From Sutterella sp. (lineage in GTDB: Bacteria > Pseudomonadota > Gammaproteobacteria > Burkholderiales > Burkholderiaceae_F), in the NCBI GenBank assembly GCA_003488465.1, contig DNLN01000132.1:1-5407 (forward strand): a DNA stretch of 5,407 bases, read 5' to 3'. A program made the position numbers and the translations under genes. The first letter of the stretch is position 1. The number at the start of each line of letters is the position of its first letter. Below are positions 1-5,200 of this stretch, piece by piece. The notes beneath the pieces are model-generated. The model did not search any database, was not told the origin of the DNA, and worked only from the letters and a program-made list of their open reading frames with translations.

Positions 1-940
1 TTCTGTCGACGAAAAAGAAAATGACAAGAAATACAACAAATGTCCCGCAGAAAATATTGGGCTTTCCATTCATCACTTCCAGTGGCCCATTTGCACCAGT
101 AAACAGCTTTGCAAAAGCCTCTGCAAAAGACATTGTCTCTGCGACACTGAAGTCCGACAACCCGTTCTGTTCGGCGCGCCCGCCAAAGAAAGAGAGCAAT
201 GCAGGAACCCAGAGGAACGCAGGGAGCAACCCTGCAATGACTGAGGCTGATGAATATCTGAACCAAATAACCTTTCTGACCGTCGGATCTTTTTCATTTC
301 GTTCCGCAAGGAACATCAGGAACAAAACCACCGATGCAACGCAAAGAAAAAATCCAAAGTAGAAGCTCGAAAAGATCGAAAACGCCAAGGTAAAGAGATA
401 GAGCCAGGGCGCTTTCCCGTTCACAATGTTCTTTAAGCCAAGCGCCACCAAAGGAAGCAGTTCAACATCAACAAAGAAGTTGTAGTTAAAGCAATTTGCG
501 ACATTAAACCCTATGAACGCATAGATCGTTGAAAATATTAAGTTCGCAGCACTTCTTCCATATACAGAGGACAGGAATATGAACATCGTCAGACCGCAGA
601 CTGAGAAATTAATTGCGGTCAGCAATGAATACATTTCCGGGAAGTGTTCAAGATCAAAAAACGCCACGATGAGATTGGAGGGGTTCAGCATATACGTGAG
701 CTGCCCCAGATGCGGCATTCCAAATCCAATCTCAAACGTGTAGAGCAGATTCTCTTCGCCTTGGAGAAAGCGCTTTAGAAACGCAAGATCGCTGACATAC
801 ATCTCCTGCGCATCGGCTATCAAGAGCGTCTCGTTCCCAAACGGTGCAATATGCAGTGCCGCATAGGCAACGAACATCAGGACGAGCGGCAAAAAAAACG
901 AAGCGGCATACAGCAATGCCGTTTTTGCTTTAGTGTTCAT
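1..940 (-). CDS. YfhO-family multispanning membrane protein, probable GT-C-type glycosyltransferase (N-terminal part; 3' end beyond window)
   Basis: The frame reads without a stop from the ATG at 940 down to base 1, giving 313 codons of a protein whose family usually has about 850 residues. The start is supported by AAGGTGA (956-950), 9 bases upstream. Residues 8-30 form a membrane anchor, and further hydrophobic segments lie near 105-124, 130-148, 178-212, 232-251 and 296-311. The first extracytoplasmic loop has the family pattern: LLIAD (Asp43) and MYVSDLAFL, then LLYTFEIGFGM (65-75) and a Y-x-L-x-x-P-x-N-L-type segment (83-91). In GT-C enzymes an Asp in this loop is usually catalytic, so Asp43 is the candidate. 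Bacillus YfhO is needed for sugar modification of lipoteichoic acid together with CsbB. The gene lies 114 bases after a CsbB-like gene on the same strand, so the two are probably co-transcribed. The acceptor polymer here is unknown. GC is lower than in the right half of the window. Family assignment rests on remembered motif patterns. Confidence 0.83.
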   Translation of the reverse strand, partial: MNTKAKTALLYAASFFLPLVLMFVAYAALHIAPFGNETLLIADAQEMYVSDLAFLKRFLQGEENLLYTFEIGFGMPHLGQLTYMLNPSNLIVAFFDLEHFPEMYSLLTAINFSVCGLTMFIFLSSVYGRSAANLIFSTIYAFIGFNVANCFNYNFFVDVELLPLVALGLKNIVNGKAPWLYLFTLAFSIFSSFYFGFFLCVASVVLFLMFLAERNEKDPTVRKVIWFRYSSASVIAGLLPAFLWVPALLSFFGGRAEQNGLSDFSVAETMSFAEAFAKLFTGANGPLEVMNGKPNIFCGTFVVFLVIFFFVDR

Positions 941-949
941 GATGACTAA

Positions 950-956
950 TCACCTT
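950..956 (-). promoter_or_regulatory. Ribosome binding site of the yfhO-like gene
   Basis: On the minus strand AAGGTGA is complementary to the 3' end of 16S rRNA and lies 9 bases before the ATG at 940. It fixes the start of a gene that has no visible stop in the window. Confidence 0.7.
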
Positions 957-1034
957 CACTCAAGATTTACTGCTCTTGACTTCCCAACAACTTGAAGCCT
1001 CTAGCTACCTTCTTTCGCTCTCAAACAGGCTTTT

Positions 1035-1053
1035 AGAGCAGTCGTGCAGCTCT
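1035..1053 (-). other. Small hairpin just after the glycosyltransferase stop codon
   Basis: On the minus strand AGAGC and GCTCT can pair around a 9-base loop, directly after the stop codon at 1057-1055. No U-tract follows (the next bases are AAAAGCC), so this does not look like an intrinsic terminator. It does not argue against read-through into the yfhO-like gene; at most it might stabilise a processed 3' end. Confidence 0.25.
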
Positions 1054-1054
1054 T

Positions 1055-2095
1055 TTATTCAATCTTCTCAATTGGCGATCGGGTTTTCTTCGGCCGAGCG
1101 TCATCGTTGTAGCCGTAATAGCCTTCGACGATGTAGAGCGGCCTGTCCTGCGATTGCTTGTAGATTCTGCCCACGTACTCTCCCAGCACGCCAATGCAAA
1201 ACAGCTGCACCCCGCCGATGAAGAGCGTGGCAATCATCAAGCTCGTCCAACCGCTAATGGCACTATTGAGCACAAATTTTGAATAAAGCGCATAAAGGAG
1301 GCCGGCCGCAGCCAGCATTGAAGAAAACAATCCCAAAAGAGAAGCGAGCTTTAGCGGTTTGATGGAAAAGGAGAGGATCCCGTTCAACGCAAACGCAACC
1401 ATTTTTGCAAGCGGATACTTGCTCTCTCCTGCGGCCCGTTCTGCGCGCTCATAAGGAAGGGAGATCTGCTTGAAACCAACCCAACTCACCATTCCGCGGA
1501 TAAATCGGTCTCGCTCAGGCATCGCCGACAAGGCATCCACTACGCGCCTGTCCATGAGACGGAAGTCGCCGGTGTCCACCGGAATGGCAGTATCGGAGAG
1601 CGCTGCCAGCACTCTGTAGAACATCTTTGCCGTGATCTTTTTGAATGCGGTCTCGCCAAGCCGCTTCGTCCTTGTGGCGTAAACAACGTCATAGCCGCTC
1701 AACCACAGCAGGAACATCTTCGCAATCGTTTCCGGCGGATCCTGCATGTCGCAATCCATCAGCACGACGGCGTCTCCGTTGCTCGCGTCAATTCCGGCCG
1801 TTGCCGCAATCTGGTGTCCGAAGTTCCGTGCGAAATTGACAATGCGGATGTGAGAATTCTCTTTCTGGTGACTGCGAAGGATCTCCATGGTCCTGTCAGA
1901 ACTTCCGTCGTTCACGAAGATGAGTTCGTAGTCAATCTGAAGTTCCTCCCCACCGAACCTTGTCAGCGAGGACCTGTCCGCCTCATCCACAGACGTCTGC
2001 AAGTCAGCAATCGCCTTCTCGATTCTTGGAATGGAACTGTTGAGCACCTGCTCTTCGTTGTAGCAGGGAACTACCACCGAAAGTAGTTTTTTCAT
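1055..2095 (-). CDS. Polyprenyl-phosphate glycosyltransferase, GT2 family (GtrB/CsbB/DPM1-like) with two C-terminal membrane helices
   Basis: This 346-residue GT2 enzyme likely moves a sugar from a nucleotide donor to undecaprenyl phosphate on the inner face of the cytoplasmic membrane. Motifs in order: VVVPCYNEE (7-15), FVNDGSSD (60-67), NFARNFGHQIAATAGID (87-103), and MDCDMQDPPE (113-122), which carries the DxD metal/donor site Asp114-Asp116. Then follow TGDFRLMDRRVV (175-186), RDRFIRGMVSW (195-205) and GESKYPLAKM (223-232). Helices at about 249-271 and 284-305 are followed by the typical GEYVGRIYKQ segment. The order is as in CsbB, YkoT and GtrB. Residues about 34-53 appear to be an insertion, as most relatives go straight from the first helix to the strand before NDGS; this explains the length above the usual 310-330. 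The ATG at 2095 starts directly on the MKKLLSVVVP motif, but its Shine-Dalgarno is weak (AGAGA at about 9 bases). The sugar and final acceptor cannot be read from the sequence. Confidence 0.93.
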   Translation of the reverse strand: MKKLLSVVVPCYNEEQVLNSSIPRIEKAIADLQTSVDEADRSSLTRFGGEELQIDYELIFVNDGSSDRTMEILRSHQKENSHIRIVNFARNFGHQIAATAGIDASNGDAVVLMDCDMQDPPETIAKMFLLWLSGYDVVYATRTKRLGETAFKKITAKMFYRVLAALSDTAIPVDTGDFRLMDRRVVDALSAMPERDRFIRGMVSWVGFKQISLPYERAERAAGESKYPLAKMVAFALNGILSFSIKPLKLASLLGLFSSMLAAAGLLYALYSKFVLNSAISGWTSLMIATLFIGGVQLFCIGVLGEYVGRIYKQSQDRPLYIVEGYYGYNDDARPKKTRSPIEKIE

Positions 2096-2121
2096 GGAAA
2101 CTTATCTCTGTACACAATCAA

Positions 2122-2142
2122 GGGGCATGGTCGCCACGCCCC
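2122..2142 (-). promoter_or_regulatory. GC-rich hairpin in the leader of the glycosyltransferase gene
   Basis: Read on the minus strand, GGGGCGTGG, loop CGA, CCATGCCCC gives a continuous 9-bp stem with one G-U pair; the plus strand would have an A-C mismatch at that place. It ends 26 bases before the ATG at 2095, outside the ribosome site. No U-tract follows (TTGATTG), so it is more likely a leader structure affecting translation or stability than a terminator. Function is inferred from position only. Confidence 0.4.
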
Positions 2143-2475
2143 CGGTTCTTTTCGCACTCTAATTCTAGTTTCCTCCCCCGCAGAATATGCCGACCGCTTC
2201 CCGCCCCTCGTCTTTCATGTGTATCCTGCAGCTGCGCCACTTGCCGATTCTTAACCAATGCCCATTCGGCTTTGCCCAGCAAAACCGATCCCAGAAAAAC
2301 CTTCCTCGCTGCGGCAAAAAAGCCACGTCTCCCCCGAATTTCCTGACTGTAAAAATTAAACCTCATTAGGGATAACCACAAATGCCACAGAAAGGAATAA
2401 CATTGAGTCATCAGAAGTTGCGATAGTGCGATTTGCCTGCGCAGCCTCAGATCAAAGATCGACACTTATAGAGTG

Positions 2476-2481
2476 AAGGAG
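2476..2481 (+). promoter_or_regulatory. Ribosome binding site of the universal stress protein gene
   Basis: AAGGAG lies 7 bases before the ATG at 2489, a near-consensus Shine-Dalgarno that suggests strong translation and fixes the start. Confidence 0.85.
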
Positions 2482-2488
2482 TCAATGT

Positions 2489-3382
2489 ATGAAGATTCTC
2501 GTTCCGATTGACGGCAGCTCCTACAGCCAGAACTCGCTTGAATTCCTGGTTTCCCGTAAGGAACTGCTCAACAAGGATGCGGAAATTGAACTGCTCGTAG
2601 TTCTTGATCCTCTGCCCTCGCGCGCAGCAAGGCTCGTCGGCAGGGATTCGCTCGTGCACTTCTACGAAGAGGAATCGGACAAGATTCTCAAGCCCGCTCG
2701 CAAGTTCCTCAAGAAGTTCAATGTCCAGGCCAAGGAATCCTTCACGGTGGGCGATCCCTCCGAGAAGATCGCCGATGAGGCCGAGCGTCTTGGCGTTGAC
2801 CTCATCATCATGGGTTCGCGCGGCCGCACTGCGCTTGCCGGTCTGTTCCTCGGCTCGGTCACCAACGGCGTGCTCGCCCGCTGCAAGACTCCGATCCTCA
2901 TCCTGCGCGGCAAGACCGCTCCGGAAGCCGATGCAATCCGCGTCGGCATCGCAGTGGACGGCTCCAAGTACGGTCTGGCAGCGGTCAAGTACCTGCTGCG
3001 CAACCTTGCCCTGTTCGGCGCGAACAGCAAGTTCTATCTGATCAATGTCGCCAGCGACTACGCCGGCACGGTGATGCCCGACATGGCCGGCATGGCGCTT
3101 CCCGCCCTCTCCGAGAGCGAAGTGCTCGAACTGCAGAAGAAGGAATTCACCGAAGCGGTCGATCCGCTCCGTCCGCTCTTTGCCAAGGCCGGCATCACGC
3201 CCAAGGACGTGTGCCTTGTCGGCAACCCGGGTGACGAAATCGCCGCCTTTGCCAAGAAGAAGGATCTTGACATCATCGTCATGGGCTCTCACGGCTACGG
3301 CCGCTTCAAGTCCGCCGTCATGGGCTCGACCGCCATGCGCATCGCCGCACGCGGCAAGGTGCCCATACTGCTGATCCGTTAA
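2489..3382 (+). CDS. Tandem-domain universal stress protein (UspA family)
   Basis: The 297-residue cytoplasmic protein has two complete Usp domains. Domain 1 (about 1-140) begins with ILVPIDGS and ends with IIMGSRGRTALAGLFLGS, then a TPILILR strand. Domain 2 (about 150-297) begins with VGIAVDGSKYG and ends with IVMGSHGYGRFKSAVMGS and VPILLIR. Both domains keep the G-x2-G-x9-G-S/T nucleotide-binding pattern, so both are likely ATP-binding (UspFG/MJ0577-like) rather than of the non-binding UspA type. Tandem Usps usually act in survival under starvation, redox or energy stress; the ligand and partner here are unknown. The gene has a strong ribosome site, high GC with marked third-position bias, and its own terminator, so it is probably a well-expressed monocistronic gene. 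It is divergent from the glycosyltransferase and 367 bases ahead of the symporter, with no evident functional link to either. The length fits the two-domain class. Confidence 0.95.
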   Translation: MKILVPIDGSSYSQNSLEFLVSRKELLNKDAEIELLVVLDPLPSRAARLVGRDSLVHFYEEESDKILKPARKFLKKFNVQAKESFTVGDPSEKIADEAERLGVDLIIMGSRGRTALAGLFLGSVTNGVLARCKTPILILRGKTAPEADAIRVGIAVDGSKYGLAAVKYLLRNLALFGANSKFYLINVASDYAGTVMPDMAGMALPALSESEVLELQKKEFTEAVDPLRPLFAKAGITPKDVCLVGNPGDEIAAFAKKKDLDIIVMGSHGYGRFKSAVMGSTAMRIAARGKVPILLIR

Positions 3383-3405
3383 TCGAATGGGCCTCAGATC
3401 CTCAA

Positions 3406-3437
3406 GGCGTCAGGAGTTGATCTCCCGGCGCCTTTTT
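3406..3437 (+). terminator. Intrinsic terminator of the universal stress protein gene
   Basis: GGCGTC and GGCGCC form a 6-bp outer stem with one G-U pair, followed by an A-C mismatch and an inner GGAG/CTCC stem around the loop TTGAT. TTTTT follows immediately (3433-3437). It starts 23 bases after the stop codon. Confidence 0.9.
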
Positions 3438-3455
3438 CGTATCAATGGCGAACAC

Positions 3456-3475
3456 AAAAAAGCCGCACCCGCGGC
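3456..3475 (-). terminator. Intrinsic terminator on the minus strand
   Basis: Read on the minus strand: GCCGC, loop GGGT, GCGGC, then TTTTTT. This is a compact, fully GC 5-bp stem with a perfect T6 tail. It faces away from both neighbouring genes: no minus-strand protein gene lies upstream of it, so it must end a small RNA or block antisense transcription into the stress gene. Confidence 0.7.
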
Positions 3476-3510
3476 ATCCCGCAGTGGTACGGCAACTAAC
3501 TTCAGATTAA
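3456..3510 (-). ncRNA. Candidate small RNA of about 55 nt in the stress gene-symporter spacer
   Basis: The minus strand has a promoter-like pair (TTGTCA, 17 bases, TAAACT), a likely transcription start about 7 bases on near 3510, and a clean intrinsic terminator ending at 3456. Together they define a short non-coding unit with a structured GC-rich 3' half and a less structured 5' half. The start is estimated from promoter spacing and may be off by a few bases. Existence as a stable RNA is inference; it could instead be an abortive antisense transcript from an AT-rich promoter-like stretch. Confidence 0.35.
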
Positions 3511-3516
3511 TCGCGA

Positions 3517-3545
3517 AGTTTACCTTAATTAATTCGTCCTGACAA
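3517..3545 (-). promoter_or_regulatory. Minus-strand sigma70-like promoter candidate
   Basis: On the minus strand the -35 TTGTCA (3545-3540) matches TTGACA at 5 of 6 positions. After exactly 17 bases comes TAAACT (3522-3517), which matches TATAAT at 4 of 6. The spacer is A/T-rich (AATTAATTAA). It points at the minus-strand terminator at 3475-3456. Confidence 0.4.
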
Positions 3546-3736
3546 AAAAAACGAATGTTTGTTGTCTCATGCCAAGGTTTGACGCCAATTTTTGCAATAA
3601 CCCCTTGTTGGTAGAAACCAATGTGCGGCGGCATGCATACAATCTGTTGCAGATGCTCCCTGACGGGCTTTTTCGCCCTGACCCCATCGGCATTTCGGGA
3701 TCATGAGGGGCGCACAGAAAAAATAATTTTCTTACC

Positions 3737-3742
3737 AGAGGA
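3737..3742 (+). promoter_or_regulatory. Ribosome binding site deciding the symporter start at 3750
   Basis: AGAGGA lies 7 bases before the ATG at 3750. The in-frame ATG at 3621 lacks a comparable site and would add 43 residues of Cys/Arg-rich sequence foreign to the family, so 3750 is preferred. Confidence 0.8.
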
Positions 3743-3749
3743 ATCCACT

Positions 3750-4997
3750 ATGGCTACTAACAAAAAGTCATTGGGCCTAGCATGGCAAATGCTCATCGGC
3801 TTGGTGCTCGGCGTCATCGTTGGCGCCGTCATTGATGCTGAAATCGGCAAGACCTATCTGCAGCCCTTCGGAACGCTGTTCATTCGACTGATCCGCATGG
3901 TCGTGGTTCCGTTGGTGATCGCCACCCTGATCGCCGGCGCTGCCAACATTGCTGACATCTCCAAACTGGGCCGCGTCGCCATCAAGATCCTGATCCTGTA
4001 CGCAGTGGGCTCGGCTCTTGCCGTGATCTTCGGTCTGTTCTTTGCCAACTTGATCGATCCGGGCCTCGGCCTGAATCTGTCCACCGAAGGCCTGAACGTC
4101 AAGAAGGTGACCGCTCCCCCGATGGTTCAGACGCTGCTGAACATCGTCCCGATCAACCCGATGGAAGCCCTCTCCAAGGGCGCCATGCTCCAGATCATCT
4201 TCTTTGCCATCATGTTTGGCTTCGGTCTGGCTGGTCTCGGTGAAAAGGGCCGTCCGCTCGTTGATTTCTTCGACCTCGTCGGCCAGGTGATGATCCGCGT
4301 CACCAACATGGTCATGGCCTACGCTCCGATCGGCGTGTTCGCATTGATCGCCTTCACGGTCTCCCGTCACGGTCTGGCTGTTCTGCTGCCGCTCGGCAAG
4401 CTCATCCTCGCCTCGCTCATCGCAACCGTCCTGTATGTCTTCCTCATCCAGGTTCCGGCTGCCAAGTTCCTGGGCGGCGTCGGCATGATGCAGTTCTTCC
4501 GCGGCATTGCCGAACCCTGGCTGATCGCCTTCACGACCTGCTCGTCTGCAGCCGCTCTGCCGGCCAACATCCAGGCAGCCCGCCGTCTTGGCGCCACCAA
4601 GTCGATCACCTACTTCTCCATCCCGCTCGGCAACACCATCAACATGGCCGGTACGGCCATCTACATGGGCGTTTGCGCCGTGTTCGCCTCTGAAGTGTTC
4701 GGCATGAGCCTGTCGATGGCCGACCAGATCACCATCGTTCTCATGGGCGTTCTCGCCGCCGTCGGTACCGCTGGCGTCCCGGGCGCCGGCCTGATCATGA
4801 CGACCATCGTCTTCACGCAGGTTGGCATTCCGCTCGAAGCCGTTGCCCTGATCGCCGGTATTGACCGTATCCTCGATATGATCCGTACCTCCGTGAACGT
4901 GACCGGCGACGTCATGTCCGCCATCGTTGTCACGAATTGGGAGCACCAGCTGCACGCTGACAAGCTTGAGGCTGACGAGGGCAAGGAGATCATGTAA
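3750..4997 (+). CDS. Dicarboxylate/amino acid:cation symporter (DAACS family, GltP/GltT-like)
   Basis: This inner-membrane secondary transporter of 415 residues has the usual family length and the expected eight helices plus two re-entrant hairpins. Hairpin 1 holds TTCSSAAALP (262-271), a Ser-rich tip shortened to SSA. TM7 has SIPLGNTINMAGTAIY with the core N298-M299-A300-G301-T302. Hairpin 2 has GTAGVPGAG. TM8 has DRILDMIRTSVNVTGD (372-387), which keeps the counterparts of GltPh Asp390, Asp394, Arg397, Thr398, Asn401 and Asp405. The TM8 Asp-Arg pair argues for an acidic amino acid such as aspartate or glutamate, or possibly a C4-dicarboxylate, driven by Na+ or H+. Ala300 replaces the Asp of the usual NMDGT, as in SstT-type serine/threonine carriers, so specificity and ion coupling are uncertain. 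Strong codon bias and its own terminator suggest a well-expressed single-gene unit. Confidence 0.93.
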   Translation: MATNKKSLGLAWQMLIGLVLGVIVGAVIDAEIGKTYLQPFGTLFIRLIRMVVVPLVIATLIAGAANIADISKLGRVAIKILILYAVGSALAVIFGLFFANLIDPGLGLNLSTEGLNVKKVTAPPMVQTLLNIVPINPMEALSKGAMLQIIFFAIMFGFGLAGLGEKGRPLVDFFDLVGQVMIRVTNMVMAYAPIGVFALIAFTVSRHGLAVLLPLGKLILASLIATVLYVFLIQVPAAKFLGGVGMMQFFRGIAEPWLIAFTTCSSAAALPANIQAARRLGATKSITYFSIPLGNTINMAGTAIYMGVCAVFASEVFGMSLSMADQITIVLMGVLAAVGTAGVPGAGLIMTTIVFTQVGIPLEAVALIAGIDRILDMIRTSVNVTGDVMSAIVVTNWEHQLHADKLEADEGKEIM

Positions 4998-5009
4998 TGG
5001 ATCTCGCCG

Positions 5010-5026
5010 GGGCTCCCTGCGAGCCC
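5010..5026 (+). other. Small hairpin after the symporter stop
   Basis: GGGCTC and GAGCCC pair perfectly (6 bp) around the loop CCTGC, 12 bases after the stop codon. No T-tract follows. It sits ahead of the true terminator and may protect the mRNA 3' end. Confidence 0.35.
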
Positions 5027-5044
5027 TAGGCCCTACCTCCTACC

Positions 5045-5082
5045 GAGCCGGTTCTCTGGTTAAGAGACCGGCTCAATTTTTT
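5045..5082 (+). terminator. Intrinsic terminator of the symporter gene
   Basis: GAGCCGGTTCTC and GAGACCGGCTC form an 11-bp stem with one bulged T around the loop TGGTTAA. AA and then TTTTTT (5077-5082) follow. It separates the symporter from dapL transcription. Confidence 0.92.
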
Positions 5083-5112
5083 GCCTCCGAAAGGAAGCGA
5101 AAAACGGCTCAA

Positions 5113-5121
5113 TGCTATGAT
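5113..5121 (+). promoter_or_regulatory. Extended -10 promoter candidate for dapL
   Basis: TGC precedes TATGAT (5116-5121), a 5-of-6 match to TATAAT with the TGn extension. The region 17 bases upstream (GGAAGC) is a poor -35, as is common for extended -10 promoters. Transcription would start near 5128, giving a leader of about 73 bases. It lies just after the symporter terminator, as expected if dapL is a separate unit. Confidence 0.45.
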
Positions 5122-5187
5122 CGGCCTGTTCGGACCGTCTCCCTGAAAATCCCCGTGGAGGCAGCTGTCCGCCACGTTTTTCTCGCC

Positions 5188-5192
5188 GGGAG
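5188..5192 (+). promoter_or_regulatory. Ribosome binding site of dapL
   Basis: GGGAG lies 8 bases before the ATG at 5201. It supports this start, which also places the family N-terminal motif directly after the initiator. Confidence 0.65.
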
Positions 5193-5200
5193 CGCCTTGC

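Larger units (their letters stand above)
2096..2488. other. 393-base divergent intergenic region
   Basis: It separates the minus-strand glycosyltransferase from the plus-strand universal stress gene, so it must hold both promoters. I find a GC-rich hairpin in the glycosyltransferase leader and a possible minus-strand -10 (TAGAAT, 2167-2162) with no convincing -35. For the stress gene only weak boxes are seen (TATAGA at 2467-2472 is too close to the ribosome site). A 115-codon minus-strand frame at 2465-2118 has no recognisable protein features and I do not call it a gene. Codon texture looks non-coding and A/T-rich around 2335-2410. Confidence 0.5.
3438..3749. other. Intergenic region and leader ahead of the symporter
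   Basis: This stretch between the stress-gene terminator and the symporter ATG holds no convincing protein gene. It contains a minus-strand terminator and promoter pair (candidate small RNA), a TTAATTAATT AT-rich core (3525-3534), a short dyad TTGGT-AGAA-ACCAA (3608-3621), a TACAAT -10-like box (3638-3643) and a small GGGC/GCCC hairpin with a T5C loop (3665-3678). The symporter promoter is probably here, but no standard -35/-10 pair on the plus strand stands out. Confidence 0.5.

Noticed and set aside
21..362. 113-codon plus-strand frame at the left end
   Set aside because: It is opposite the open YfhO-like frame, whose membrane segments and family motifs are much more convincing.
2118..2465. 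115-codon minus-strand frame in the divergent spacer
   Set aside because: It has no recognisable motif, an Arg-rich translation and no good ribosome site, and it runs through the leader hairpin of the glycosyltransferase gene. It most likely arises by chance.
2447..3292. 281-codon minus-strand open frame opposite the universal stress protein gene
   Set aside because: It is antisense to a clear gene with strong codon bias, which removes stops from the opposite strand. Its translation shows no recognisable domain, and it has no credible ribosome site.
3410..3634. 74-codon minus-strand frame between the stress gene and the symporter
   Set aside because: It crosses both the minus-strand terminator and the plus-strand terminator of the stress gene, with no ribosome site and no family features.
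3665..3678. GGGC-TTTTTC-GCCC as a possible terminator in the symporter leader
   Set aside because: The T-run is in the loop, not after the stem, and the stem is only 4 bp, so it does not qualify as an intrinsic terminator.
3777..4955. 392-codon minus-strand open frame opposite the symporter
   Set aside because: The product is extremely rich in Asp, Glu, His, Gly and Gln, as expected for the complement of a hydrophobic membrane-protein gene. It is a composition artefact.
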